64,000 nucleotides of DNA from Pelobates cultripes (lineage: Eukaryota > Chordata > Amphibia > Anura > Pelobatidae): positions 106,459,655-106,523,654 of the forward strand of contig OW240921.1 in NCBI GenBank assembly GCA_933207985.1. Direction: 5' to 3'. Shown piece after piece: positions 11,161 to 23,250 of the stretch (positions within the stretch are counted from its first letter, which is position 1; each line of letters opens with the position of its first letter). The position numbers and the translations under genes were made by a program. The notes beneath the pieces were generated by a model. That model saw nothing but the letters and a program-made list of their open reading frames with translations. It did no database searches and was not told the DNA's origin.

Positions 11161-11241
11161 CATCTCCTGGATGTGCGTGAGGTTTGGGGGGCGCCTTTCA
11201 TTCTTTCGACCCAGGCAGCACAATGTCTTGGACCGACCCTG
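11161..11241 (-). mobile_element. hAT-like terminus beside the CA minisatellite
   Basis: The block ends GTCTTGGACCGACCCTG, whose reverse complement CAGGGTCGGTCCAAGAC is a hAT-type terminus. It is related to the terminus at 24769 (CAGGGCCGGTACAAGG on the minus strand). The next eight bases, GCCCCAGC, are the possible target duplication; the left end was not found. The element seems to have landed in the CT-rich minisatellite that follows. Confidence 0.5.
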
Positions 11242-11975
11242 GCCCCAGCTCTTCATGTGTCTCCTTTCCTTCCCGAGTACTGCCATGAGTCTCCTTTCCC
11301 ACAGCCCCTCTATGTGTCTCTTTTCCTCCCCCAGCCCACCCATGTGTCTCCTTTTTCTCCCAGCCCCTCCATATGTCCCATTTCCTACCCCACGCCCTCC
11401 ATCTGTCTCCTTTCCTCCCCCAGCCCCTCTATGTATCACCTTTCCCCCAACCTCCACGTGTCTTCTTTCCTCCCCCAGTCCCTCCATGCTTCTCCTTTCC
11501 TCCTCAGCCCCTTCATGTGTCTCCTTTCCTCCTCCCAGCCCCACGATGTATCTCCTTTCCCCCCATCCCATCCATGTGTCTCCTTCCCACAGCATCTCTA
11601 TGTGTCTCCTTTCCCCCCAGCCCTTCTAGGTGTCTCCTTTCCTCCCCCCCGCCAGCCCTCCCATGTGTTATCTTTTTCTACCCCGGCCCCTTAATGTGTC
11701 TCCTATGAGTCCCCAAGCCCTTCCTTGTGTCTCCATTCTTTTCCCAGCCCCTCAATGTGTCTCCTCTACTTCCCCAGCCCCTCCAGTTGTCTCCAGTACT
11801 CCCCAACCCTTCCATGTGTCTCCTTTCCCCCCAGCCTTTCTGTGTGTCTCCTTTACTCCCCCAGGCCCTCCATGTGTCTTCTTTCCCCCAGCCCCTCTAT
11901 GTGTCTCCTTTCCTCACCCTAGCTCCTCCAAGTGTTCCCTTTCCTTCCACAGCCCCTCCATGTGTCTCCTTTTTT
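11242..11975. repeat. CT-rich minisatellite, unit about 30-33 bp
   Basis: Roughly 23 copies of a unit containing CCCCAGCCCCTCCATGTG followed by TCTCCTTTCC. Frames are open on both strands (for example 11113-11694 plus and 11131-11595 minus) because the unit lacks stops; the Ser/Pro-rich peptides are repeat artefacts. A related CT-rich array is at 60740-61060. Confidence 0.85.
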
Positions 11976-14900
11976 TTAGATAGAAATTAACTAAGTACAA
12001 TAATGCAATTCAACTATTATCATGAACGAAATGTTGTAATTTCATTTTTAATTTACCACCATTCTATATTTAGTAAACAAACTCTATTGACTCACTACGT
12101 CCTAACTTCTAAAACACAGTCATGTTTCACAGAGCTGTGCAATCAGTGGGTGAGACCTACAGAGATATATACAAGAAGTCTGAGTTTGACTTACATGGGC
12201 AAAAGGTACCAAGGGATCTTGCTCAAATTATCTTACAAATTAAATGTTAATGAAATGACTACTAAATATAATTTGTGAAGAGCACCTGCTTGGAAACTGC
12301 TTGAGGAATTAAAAAGATGGTTCAAATGATTGCCAGTTCTGCCCGTAGGATAGAGTTATTTTCAATAATAGTCTTACATGCCTCTGAGGTAAAAAGCAAT
12401 GCTTTGTCAGATAATAACATTTCAACCTCTTAAGATGTCCTTATCAAAACATATAACAAGCCGAACTAGTTCCTATTATATTATAACATAGCATTCTGTT
12501 CTGAAGATGAATTTAGGAAGTGACTTAGTGACAATCACTGTTGCCACTTGTCTTTATTTATATTAATTATCTTTTCTTCCAGTATCCTGATGCAGCCATT
12601 TTGTTCTCGTGTGCCCCTGATGTGTGCTGTTTGTCTTCTGTGGTTCGATTTTATTGATGTGGGTCAGTTTGATTGGTAACTGAAACAGAACCTTGCTTTG
12701 AGTTGATTGTCAAGTTTTGTCATCTTAACTGCTTTGGATAAGGAAAAGTAGTCCATACTTTTCATAATGTATTTTATAAAACGGGAGTTCTCAGAAAAAA
12801 AAAATAAAGAGAGATAAAGACACCGGTAGCCATGTAGAAGCAGGCTAGATGACATTTATTTTTAATGCATGGTATATTTTCATGATCTGACACATGGTTT
12901 CTACCACCTAGTGTTAAAAAGATCCATCCACAAACAGACATCAAAATGATTGGAATGAATGAAATGGAACCATTGTGAAAAATATTAATATGTATAATGA
13001 AGAACATCTATTACACTGTAGTCACATGTCAAGTTGTACTTTAGGACAGAATTATAATAGTTGCTGATTTTTTATTTATTTTTTATCTGCCAAAAATTGT
13101 GCGTATTTTTATTTATAAAAATAATTTTTAAAAAATGTAAAAAATCACTTGCAGCGTCTACACCTCTTTGGACGCCAGAGGGGTGAGCAGCCGCACATGT
13201 TTGATGCCAACATCACAAAAAAAACAATTTCACTCAGTTCAGGTGGAAATATCACCAGCTGTACCCAAACCTTTATCTACACAAATTCCCTCTAACCATG
13301 ATAAATTAGTACACATTCACAGACACAACCAAAGAGAAAAATCACACCAGCGTCAATAAATTGCTGAATTTTTTTTTCCCTCTTTCAATTCTCCATTTCT
13401 GACGAGCGAAGAAGAGCTGTGAAACCTTTTGCCCTTGAGACTTTAATATTATTTGTTAACATTTTTTATGATGCCAAATGGTTTGTGTTAGGATGGGTGT
13501 CTTTCTTTAGCTGCAGAACCATATGGCAGAGCAAGTAATAAATAAAGTATTGTGATAGTTAATGAACCTAATTGCTGGCAATGGCTTTAATACCGGAGAT
13601 GTGCTGCTGAGAATTTAGCACCGCATTAAACATGCGACAGAACTCCTCTGACTTCTGAGGCTTAATTTAAGTTCTATATTGCAAACTAGAGAAAATAATT
13701 CTCTACCCTCCTGCTGGAGTAGCAACCTGCTGGTAGACTGTGATTATACGGAATTACTAAAATCTCAATCAATTTTATACACACTATTAACACTTGCTGT
13801 GCTGCCAATATTTTTTATTGAGTTGTGCTGGTTATAGCCTGCATAATGTTCTCAAAGTACTGTAGGATTATTTGTCAAAGTGCAAATCTGAACCAATAAC
13901 GAAAAACAACATTTGACTGACCCAATATAGTACTCCTTGTTTTTTTGTTTTTTATAATTTTTATTTTATTTTGTTTTGTACTTTTTAATCATTAACTCAG
14001 CACTCATTTTTTTTTTTTTTTTTTTAAAGGGAACCAATACCTTTTCTGGAAATTACACCATTGGATATAAATCATGAACATCACCAATATTTGGGGAGTT
14101 GCTTTATTGTTTATTAAACCTTTATTAAAAGATTTTGCAATGAGCATCACAATCCAGTTCACTCCGGGCACAGCCAAAGCACACATTGCTTTGGAAGAAG
14201 AGGAGTATTGGATACATTGTTCAGTTTCTCCATCTCTCTCTATGTTGGCTGGTAGGTGAAAAGGGCAGAGCCTATAACAATGATTGACAGGGAGCTAAGA
14301 TGGTGGCATTCAGTTTCAGGGTTGAGATAAATACAACAGTGCCGATTTCTACATTTACATTTCTACATTGAATTCAGACATCACAAACGTATATATGTGT
14401 TAAACATAGTGGACAAGTGAACACACTATTGAAAATCTTGAAAAAGGGCAGTTCCCCTTATTTGCAAGAGTAAATGGTGTCCGGGTGTAAAAGAGATATG
14501 TAGAATGACTGTATGAATGTTTGTTAATTCAATACCTTGGAATGTCCAGGCTCTAGCCCTTTTGGGTCTCAGAGGCTCTTTCATGGTTCCAGACTAATAC
14601 CAAGAGATAACTCTGAAAGTTCCACCTTTTCAGACACCTACTGGGTCTGGACCTTCTCCAGTGATGTCCACTGAAATAAGGAATTTTCGAGATTGTTGGG
14701 AATACAAAGTAAATTACACATTTTGGTTAAAATATCCAAAATATAATTTTTTTTTCCAAATTAGGTAAATTTTGAACTTTACTTGAATTGGCCAACAATT
14801 CACACTTTAGTAAATAATCCTATGAGTCTTTGTCAGTGGTAAAACTAATAAGCATGTAATTCATATGACTCATCAAAGTGAATTAAAAGCAAATAGTATG

Positions 14901-17632
14901 TGTTCAACACAGTTATGACCAGCTGTGGTCTTATTCACTTGAAAACTACGAATGAGACCCGCTTGCTCAAGTGATTTGCGGCTGTTGCTGGTTCCTCCTA
15001 TTTATTTTGAGAGAATGACATGATGTTTGAAGCTGCACTATATAGAGATTTATACTGAGATTTCTGGGAAATATAAATATTTCTAGGTTGCACAAGTCTT
15101 CAGTGCTAAAGACTTGATGCCACCATGGAATGTTCTGTATCTTTAACATCATCAGATCTACAGAGCCAATGTTTTTTTATGAGCCAGTCATTCCATTTTT
15201 GGAACAGAATGCTTAAAAGGACACGTCAGGCTGAGTTTGATCCAATCTTTTTAGTGCATTAAAATATAAGGAAACAACACATTGAGTCTCTTATTTTGTT
15301 CCATGGGATGTTATCCTGCAATTTCAGACATTCCAAGATAAATCCCTGGTCATGGTGGCTGTTAAAAATCTAATTTGTGAATACATTTGACGATCAACAA
15401 CTCAACTCTTTTTCCAAGACCTTTGTAGAGCTACATTTCAAGTGAGGTAGCTCTTGGTCAGTTAAACAAGCAACTTTTGGACTCTAACATTCCTTAAAAG
15501 TGGGCCCACCATTCCTTTTCTCTGATTGTCAACAAGACAGGCAATCAACATTGTCTTATATCCCTGGCAGATGTGGTGCCCTTTCTCTGGGCTTCATCAC
15601 CCTAACTACCCATCTTGAATCTTAATCCTTGTACTTCTCTAGTATGGGATACTGATTCCCCCATAATATTCCCCCATTTGTTCCCCACACCAACCAAGAA
15701 CCAGGCTGAGGAACTTCATGTTGATATTTGTTGCAGTACATTTAATATCTAATTGGGGATATGGCATATTTATTTTGCTATCCATATTTTGTTTAGATAA
15801 ATTTTTTTAATCTTGATTTTCTTTAAAGTTGTGCACAAGTATGTTTATGCTGTGCTTGACCTCTTGACTAGTCCTTTTCTCCCCCTCTCTCTGCTCACCA
15901 GCCATTGAGCATTACTCTGGAAGCTAATTAACTCCCTGGTAGAGTACTTTCATATTGATCACCATTTCTACCTGTACACTAACAAGACCTACTTAAATGT
16001 TCTTAGGAATTAATTTGAACTAGTAAATAGCTATCATCTTGTTCATGCTTGCTACAGCACATCTTTGGATCCTACCTGGCTTTTAACATATTCCACTGGT
16101 CCACTTACTTGTGGTCATTTGTTGCACGGAAATAATTAGTATTCACACTCCATCTTGTGCTTGTACTTCACAGTCATGTGGTTTGTGCTTGTGCATGCAG
16201 GGACACATTGAATCAATTATTTGCGTGCAATGAGACTAGGCTCTTTTTCTATCGTCTACATGATATCACTGTTTCCTAACCGGCCACCAGGGGTTGCTGA
16301 TGTAGTGAATTTTCTCTCTCCACACCACTAGCCTCAATGTGTTTTCTAGAGACTGAGAGAGGCATGGGCTGTTCCTAATTACCATTATCAGCACCTGTTC
16401 TTTCCAGTGAGCCTTTTTATAATCCTACCAACCATAGTTACTGATCTCAGATTTCTGGCTACTACCCATAACTTTTCTTATTGCTTTGTTTTAGTTATAT
16501 TCTAAGCCTTGTTCCTGATTCCATGCTAGTTCTAATGTTTACATTCCTGAATATTCCTCTTGAGCCTCAGCTCCTGAACCAACTTTGAGTCTAGCCATAG
16601 CTTCTGTCTGACTAATTATTTATAACCAATCCTGTATTGTTTGGGTATTGCCACATCAGTATTGTCCTCCTCATGTGTGGCCTGATAATGTATTCCTGAG
16701 CCTGGAAAATCTACCAGGTGATTTGCCTCTGGTCCTTTAGTCACAACTCCAGAATCTCTTGTAGCGAAAATTGAGCTGTAGGCTCAATTTGAAGTTGGGA
16801 GTAATAACCCAGTAACCCAGGTCCTGTAAGACAATTCTATGCATCCCGAACTCTCGTCCAAATCCCATCCTCCTCTATCGTGCACAGGTCTTATTACTGA
16901 TGCAGTTAGCATCTCTGCCAATGTCTTCCTGACCTGGGATTAGTGACCATGACCAGTTTTTGCCATGTCTGGAGGCAAAAATGCAGAACTGTCCCAGAAA
17001 AAAAATGGGTCAGTGGCCAACAATTCTGTAGGATATTTTCTGACTTAAGACAAATCAGTTTTATCAAAAGCAGCAGAAAACTGTGAACACTAAGCAGGAA
17101 GTGGACTTTTTAGTGGACAAGATATTTAACATGGAGAGCCAGCAGATGTTGCTGCACTGATGACATTGATGTTTAATTGAAATTGCATAAAGTTTAACAA
17201 ACCACCAAATAGCTAAATACTTATCTAGAAGAAAAGCAGGATTTGTCCTTGAAAACGTACAATCTAGCTAGAGCGATGGTTAATAAAGACGTAGGGTAAG
17301 GGGCACCATCTAAAACAATAAATCAATAAAATGCATTATTTTCTCTTATTTTCTGCTATAATACAACAGGTAATAGATTCACTCACGTAGAAAAAACTAA
17401 AAGTGTATTTTTCGCATTATGTGGGAGGTCTCATGAAAATTTTTCTGTTATGTGTTCTTAGTGTGTTTTCAGTGTTTGTATTCTTGGTTTTTTTTTTTCT
17501 TATTTTTGGAAATTGGACAAAATTAATATTCTATGTCCACAAGTCAGTCAAAAGGATATTCATTTTGGCAGAAATGTAGGAAGATAGAAAAATAGAACAC
17601 CCATTTTTTGTATTTTTTATTCATGTACTTGC
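11976..17632. other. Long AT-rich, apparently single-copy intergenic DNA
   Basis: No gene, transposon terminus or tandem array is recognised over 5.6 kb. All open frames are short (about 60-91 codons) and low-complexity. Homopolymers occur at 14008-14026 (T) and 17488-17501 (T). The complex, repeat-free segment 13556-13790, rich in TAAT cores, is a candidate conserved non-coding element but only comparison could show that. Confidence 0.5.
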
Positions 17633-18026
17633 TTAGAGGGAAACTATAGTGCCAGGAAAACAAACTTGATTTCCTGGCACTTTTGCTCCCTCTAGTCCTT
17701 ACTTGATTCTAGCGCCAATGTCCCTCAGTGCTGGTTGAGGTTCCACCTCCGCTCGTTGGCAAGGTAGACCCAATGCACATGCGCTCGCATTAGGACTTGG
17801 CCAGCATTATACAATGCTTCACTATGGAGTTTTGGGTGATGCTGGATGTCCTCATGCAGAACATGAGGACGTCCTGTATCAGTTAGGTGACCAAATGTTG
17901 TGTAATGACCTGAAGTTTATTAAAAACTGCAATAATTACCTTTGCAGGGTTAAGAGACCTGGGACACTGCACCCAGACCACTTCAATGGGGCTGAAGTGG
18001 TCTGGGAGCCTATAGTGTTCCTTTAG
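17633..18026 (+). mobile_element. T2/piggyBac-like MITE
   Basis: 394 bp with inverted ends TTAGAGGGAAACTATAGTGCC and GCCTATAGTGTTCCTTTAG. TTAG at both outer edges is a decayed TTAA target. The interior contains CAGACCACTTCA paired with TGAAGTGGTCTG near 17975-18004, the same words as in the copies at 5650 and 40075. Non-coding. Confidence 0.75.
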
Positions 18027-18639
18027 AATTAAAAAAATCAAAAATGAAACATTTAAAATACAGCATCATTAAATTAAGGACAGAACCTGTCCAAATAGAT
18101 CATGTATGTACGTAGTAGGGAATCGCGATGCAGCCTAGCACAAATCTAAACCCATTTACCCCCCAATAACGACAGACCACTTAGTATGGATGAACAGGCC
18201 ACAGCATTTATTATCACAAACTAAATTACTGCATAACACATCCATAGCTTTATTTATTAATCTCTTCTTTCTGTAACCAAAACGTTAGACATATATAAGC
18301 ATAAATTAACATATATACATATATAACTCCACCCATAGTGTTATACAGTGACCCAACCGTCCTTGCCAATAAACATACGGTGGTTCCTAATCACCACTTC
18401 CTCTCACCTCCCCCCTCGTCATAAAAATCATATATTTCCAATGCCCGCCATCAGCCGACCTTATCCACGCTCGATGGGCACGACACCTCAGGCAACCTAA
18501 TGTTAACTGTTTGAAGCAGGGGAGGTTGAGACCTTAAAAAACTTGTTCATCCCATTCCATATACTTAAACGTAACCACTCAAACTCAATTGGCAAGGACA
18601 TACCCCCGCCACAACCCCGCTGGTTTACACCTAAAATCA

Positions 18640-18720
18640 GCGGGGGACCCCACCATAACCAGCCATGGCCTGTTCCACCACTTCTTGCAGAGCTAGATTA
18701 ACATAGGCCTATTCGGACCT
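18640..18720 (-). pseudogene. C-terminal end of the SGNH-hydrolase domain
   Basis: The minus strand encodes VNLALQEVVEQAMAGYGG before a stop. This resembles the tail of Ngaro SGNH domains, where an Asn-Leu-Ala-Leu-Gln helix ends the protein. It is separated from the upstream part by frameshifts. Confidence 0.5.
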
Positions 18721-18946
18721 CCAGCAAGCGCACCCATCCCCTCGAGATAACTAGGCCGCATCCGGCCAAACCCTAAGGCGAACTGGAATCCCCCAAGACA
18801 AACCCAGAAACCCATCTCGTCAGAATTTTTTTACGGCAGCGCACCAGGGCACTCACATTGCTTAGCGCACTGCCGACAGGAACGGAGATAGCCTCAGCCT
18901 ATCCCTTGAGAACCTCTGGGAAGAAACAGAATGCGCAACATGTCCA

Positions 18947-19266
18947 GATTGAAGAGCACCTAATACCCAAAACATCACCGAACCCATGTCATGCCACCCA
19001 GAGATGAGAAAAACCCCTGGTACCTCCATGAGGCGGGACAGCTGACCCCATGTAACTGGTGCAAGACCACTGAACCTCCGCTCCAGAAGGCGTAAGATCC
19101 AAGAGCAAGGGATTGAAGAGCACCCAATACCTAAAACATCACCGAACCCATGTCATGCCACCCAGAGATGACAAAAACCCCTGGTACCTCCATGAGGCGG
19201 GACAGCTGACCCCATGTAACTGGTGCCAGACCACTGAACCTGCGCTCCCGAAGGCGTAAGATCCAA
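18947..19266 (-). repeat. 164-bp tandem duplication inside the SGNH remnant
   Basis: 18947-19102 and 19111-19266 are two copies about 95% identical, offset by 164 bp. The unit includes the coding words for WGQLSRLMEVPGVFVISGWHDMGS, split here as WGQLSRLMEVPG and VFVISGWHDMGS. It arose after the ancestral gene was formed, since other parts occur once. Confidence 0.85.
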
Positions 19267-19502
19267 CCACTCGCCCCCGCCTCCTGGCCCAAATTACATA
19301 CGAGCATCCCACCATCCACTTTCCGGGGGGACCGTAAACGTAGAGAGAAATCCATTAGGAGACCAGCAGGGTGAACCTGAGGAACGCACCACCCTGACTC
19401 CCACCATTCAAGCCCCCTGAACCATTGGTGCAGGCACGCCAAGCCTGGCGGCGACCATAGCCGTCCCAAACCAGAATAAATGCCCCTTGAACTCCCCACC
19501 AT
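19131..19502 (-). pseudogene. SGNH/GDSL-hydrolase-like region of the Ngaro element
   Basis: A 123-codon minus-strand frame. Its last 40 codons contain FSGLAPVTWGQLSRLM and VFVISGWHDMGSVMF, which line up with the segment of Ngaro SGNH domains around the GxND block. Here that block reads G-W-H-D, so the Asn that helps form the oxyanion hole is replaced by His. The first 80 codons are probably out of frame. Non-functional. Confidence 0.5.
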
Positions 19503-19624
19503 CCTTCAGGCAAATGACGGAACCCTGCACCGCCCCCGATCGGAACGGAATTTGTCAGACTATCCTGGGAACCCACTACATTGTGTTAGGAGCCCAACCA
19601 GTACCCCGTGCTGGAATATCTACC

Positions 19625-19921
19625 TTAGGAGAATGCGGAAAAGCCAGGGCATGTCAACCCCGCAACATCCAAGAATTGCACAGATTCCATCGACGAATCA
19701 GCCAAACCGCAACAGTCGAGCGGCAACAGTCGAGCGGCGAAACCTGAAGTAAGTCCGTCCACCAAAACACCCCACCACTTGCCGACGACCGTAACATGAA
19801 CAGGAAGCCGAGCCCTGCCAATCGCAGAAATCACCCCCAGCGCCTTTAACAGACGGAACCAAACATGTAGATGAGCAGTCCACTCCCGGAACCCCCAAGG
19901 AAACGTTCCCATCCACCCCAA
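19625..19921 (-). pseudogene. Probable tyrosine-recombinase N-terminal remnant
   Basis: A 98-codon minus-strand frame between the RNase H and SGNH remnants. GLADSSMESVQFLDVAG and PGFSAF resemble the SAM-like helical domain that starts Ngaro recombinases. The catalytic Arg-His-Arg-Tyr residues cannot be identified, so position is the main support. Confidence 0.4.
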
Positions 19922-20059
19922 TCACTCCCACCTTACTGGAGCGGGCCCCACTCCGCCTCATAGGTCAACCCAGGGACCAGCTTCATCAGACTGTTGGACC
20001 AAGCGACCACCTCCACTGCCCTAAAATCGAACCCGCAACACCTCTGCCCGAAGTACGCC

Positions 20060-20385
20060 CTATAATGAACAAGACAGAGCGTCGGCCACCACATTGGGAA
20101 TACCCGGACACAAAACTCCTGACCAGCCGTCCCAGGACACAAACAGCGCCAAGCCAAGCGCCGCAACCAGAGTAACACCAGGATAGAGGGTACTGTCACA
20201 TGATAAGACAGCCCGCACCGCCCCACGATGGTCCCAAAGGAAAACCCACCCACCTGTTCGAGAGCTGGGCACCCCATGCCTACCATGCCACCAGGAAGGG
20301 GAAGCTCCAAGAACACCAGAGTCCGCCAGAACCCCGATGCTTGCCAGTGAAATGGGCAAGAGTCAGCACACCATTGAGAGCCCAA
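20060..20385 (-). pseudogene. RNase H end of the Ngaro-like polyprotein
   Basis: Minus-strand frame 20359-20060 ends PGIPNVVADALSCSL. The pattern PG..N..ADALSR closes the RNase H domain of DIRS/Ngaro and gypsy-type polyproteins. The preceding residues (RGAVRAVLS, LVAALGLALFVSWDG) are only loosely alignable, and an overlapping frame (20385-19933) holds alternate pieces, which suggests frameshifts. Confidence 0.55.
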
Positions 20386-21164
20386 AATGGCCCCAAAACC
20401 TGCTGCAGCAGCAAACAGCTGGAAGTCAGCGGAAAAGACTTAGGGGGCCAGATTGCACAAGCCACCGTTAAGGGAGGCCCAGAAGGAACCCCATACAGTC
20501 CCAAGGCAACCCCAACAAGCAAAGCCCAGCGTACCCATGAGAGTCCAAAGGTATTGCAGCTGAAACCCACAACGCCCCTCAAAACCACCGACGCCTCCTG
20601 CCTGATGTCCCAAACCGCAGTCAGGGGCAACCGACGTCCCGTTGCAGGAATCAATCCCACTATCCCGTTGCAGGAATCAATCCCACTATCCAGGAGACTA
20701 CAGCACGTATCCCGACCCACACATATGGCCTGGGCCACGGAACTCCGAAACTCATAACACTACCCCAGTAAAAAAAAACCCTGCAGCAGCAGAGTGCGGA
20801 CATGCGGCACCGACGGCCCCACACATAAACGACATTGGGAGCAACCCACATGGAGGCACATAGCCACCCAATCCTGACAGTAGGAAACACAACCTGGAAA
20901 CAATCAACTCAACGGGCGTACCGGCAGCAGCCAGAAATCCGATTCCACAGCCGGCTTTGTCAGCAAGGCCCCGCAGCCCCACCCACGCAGCCCACTGCGC
21001 CGAGCAACCATCCCAAACCTAGCCCCTGGAAGGAAACGACAACTGAGTAAATAAGGAATCTGGCGATACCGACCCTGCTCCTCCATGGGCACCATATCCC
21101 AAGGGGGGGGGGGACCCGCAGAGCGGACTCCAGGGGCACCCTAAACAACCGGGAAGTAAAATTA

Positions 21165-21706
21165 TCAAGCGTTCTTGGTAAACTGGACCCACATCACCCG
21201 ATGGAACTCCCACATGGACTGAGGGCCCTGCACCGACAGCACCCACGTTCCCCATCCCGACAGATTGCAGAGAGGATGAAAACACACCATGCTGAGGTGC
21301 CAGGTGAGCCCCAAATAAAACCAGAGGCCGAAGCCCATCCGGCCCCAGGCCAAGAAGGGTTGCACCGCCAACCGTTGACGAAAGTGCAAAACGTACCTCC
21401 ACCAACCCAGCTCATCCCAGGGATGATACGCGTCCCGAGAGTGTCCTGACCGTAGAACCACGCAGTGCAGACTCGGGGAGCCCTCTCCCCGACCATACTA
21501 TCCAGAAACCGGGGTGCCTCCGAATATGTGCCCTGGGGTGTATCCGACCACAGCATGCTCCCCACGACCCTCCCGGAGCCCCTAATGTCCCCCTTAGTCA
21601 AGGGACCCCCGTGGCAGGAAGGAACATACCTGCAATAAAAGCACATTCTCCATCTTCTCCCTAGTGTTACGTGCAGGCCAAGCGGGCCACATGAGCTCAG
21701 CAGCAC
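21165..21706 (-). pseudogene. Gag-like ORF remnant of the Ngaro-like element
   Basis: Two overlapping minus-strand frames, 21706-21194 and 21461-21165. RYVLHFRQRLAVQPFLAW resembles a conserved gag motif of vertebrate Ngaro elements (RY..LFR.R.AV.P.L.W). Positions 21280-21200 may hold a broken Cys/His knuckle (MWEFHRVMW). Assignment is from motif resemblance only. Confidence 0.45.
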
Positions 21707-21770
21707 CCAGAGTCACGTGAACCTGGGAGGCATCACCGGCGCTATCAGCTGCGCCAGACACTGCGGGAAA

Positions 21771-22030
21771 GCGTACTTAAACATATGATACATACTGAAA
21801 ACGGAGGGGGGTACCTACATTTTGTTTTATTTTGGATTCTATCGCATATATTTTTTTTTTTAATTCTTCCCCTTGTACTTGACATCGGATTCCTTTTTTT
21901 TATTTTAGTCCATTAGGTAATTTACATTTTATTTTTGTCCTGTCATTTTTTTTATTTATTTTCGTTTGTATCAATTTTTTTTAATTTTTTTTTTAATTCT
22001 TCCTTTTCTGTTTTTTTAGGAAGAAAGGAA
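21771..22030. other. AT/T-rich junction
   Basis: T-rich sequence with poly-T runs at 21851-21860, 21893-21901 and 21976-21996. It separates the Ngaro-like block from the GC-rich block. No gene. Confidence 0.4.
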
Positions 22031-23250
22031 AAAGAACGTATGCACGCGGCGCTAAAAGTAGGGAAATGTACTCACCGGACGCAGCCTGGCGATCCAAGCC
22101 CAGCACTGCGCTCACAGAAGGCTGAGGCAAAGAAACAGCAGTTCCAGCATCCACAGAAGACATCAGCTGTGATCCAGACGCCACCTGCTGGACGGATCCA
22201 CGAACTGCAGCAGTATCCTGGGAAGAAGCAGCAGAGATCAGCCCACGCCCCAGAGGAGATGGCTGAGGTAAGTGACCTGCGGGGGGGTGGGGAGGGGGGT
22301 TCAGGCAAGCTAGAGGGGAAAGGAGAGGGGGGAGAACAGAGAGGATGCAGGTAGGGAGGGATAGAGAGGGGGGAGGATTAGAGCAGGAGGGGGGGGAGGA
22401 GGGGGCAGCAGGAGGGGAGGAGGGGGGAGCAGGAGGGGAGGGGAGGAGGGGGCAGCAGGAGAGGAGGGGAGGAGGGGGGAGAGGCCCACCAGAGAGGGGG
22501 AGAGAAAACCGGGCAAGAGGAGGGGGGACCAGGGGGGCCCAGACAAGGGTAAGCTTGGCCCCCTGGAAGATAAAGAAAATAAAGTCAGCACTAATAAGGA
22601 GAGAAGGGGAGACAGAGCCCTGGGAGCCTTCCTCACTGTCAGAGGAGGCTCCCGACATGCAAGGGGACCCCCACGGCGGTACAAGATACCCCGCGCGGCA
22701 CGCGAGGGCCCACTCACCTCCCTGCCGGCCACGGGGGACCTGGACAGTTGCCGGGTGGCCACCCGAATCGCCAGACCTACCGCCCACTGCCCCCGGCCCG
22801 CAATCCAGCGCTGGCGGCCGGGGCGGATGGTGTGGAGGGGGCCGGTACCAGGCCACATCCCCGGCCTGGAAGTAGCAGGCCGGGCGGCCATGGAGGTAGT
22901 AGGCCGCGCGGCAGTGGCAGTCCTCGTGGATGAAGGCCGTGCCATGCGCGCGGCTGCAGTAGGCCTCAAATCCCGGCCCCCAGTAGTAGGCCGCGTGCCT
23001 GGAGCCCCAGACACGCGGCCCCTGCGGTGCCCCGGGCCCGGGCTCCTGCTCCTCAACTGGGCCCGGGGAGTAGGATCCAGGGACAGCCTGGCAGGCGGGC
23101 GGGAATGCCTGCCAGTGCTGGAGCGGCCCCCAGGGGCAGGGGCCGCATGGGAGGCAGCAGGGGAGATCGCAGGGGGTGCTCCAGGGGGAGGTAGGCCACG
23201 GGGGGTGCCCACACCGGCAGCCATACCTCCAGTAATGCTTGTGAATTGCT
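22031..23250. other. GC-rich block with polypurine core
   Basis: Long frames are open on both strands (429 and 359 codons minus, 192 plus), mainly because the sequence is GC-rich and stop-poor. 22275-22540 is an almost pure G/A tract (GGGGGGAGGAGGG words). 22690-23000 on the minus strand encodes a Tyr/Gly/His-rich stretch (AAYYWGPGFEAYC, GRPACYFQAG). It directly precedes the Ngaro-like remnants on that strand, so it may be the start of their gag ORF or an unrelated element. A function cannot be given. Confidence 0.35.

Larger units (their letters stand above)
18130..21770 (-). mobile_element. Ngaro-like (DIRS order) tyrosine-recombinase retroelement, decayed
   Basis: Read on the minus strand, remnants appear in the order gag-like (21461-21165), RNase H end (20385-20060), recombinase-like (19921-19500), and SGNH-hydrolase (19260-18640), the order known for Ngaro elements of vertebrates. 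18130-18640 is AT-richer non-coding sequence where split terminal repeats would lie. Each domain sits in a different frame with stops, so the copy is dead. Most of the reverse transcriptase could not be recognised and at least part is probably deleted (full elements are longer). GC content and base use differ sharply from the flanks. Confidence 0.6.

Noticed and set aside
11113..11990. Pro/Ser-rich frames on both strands that look like mucin-like proteins
   Set aside because: They are translations of a 30-33-bp CT-rich minisatellite and are open on both strands.
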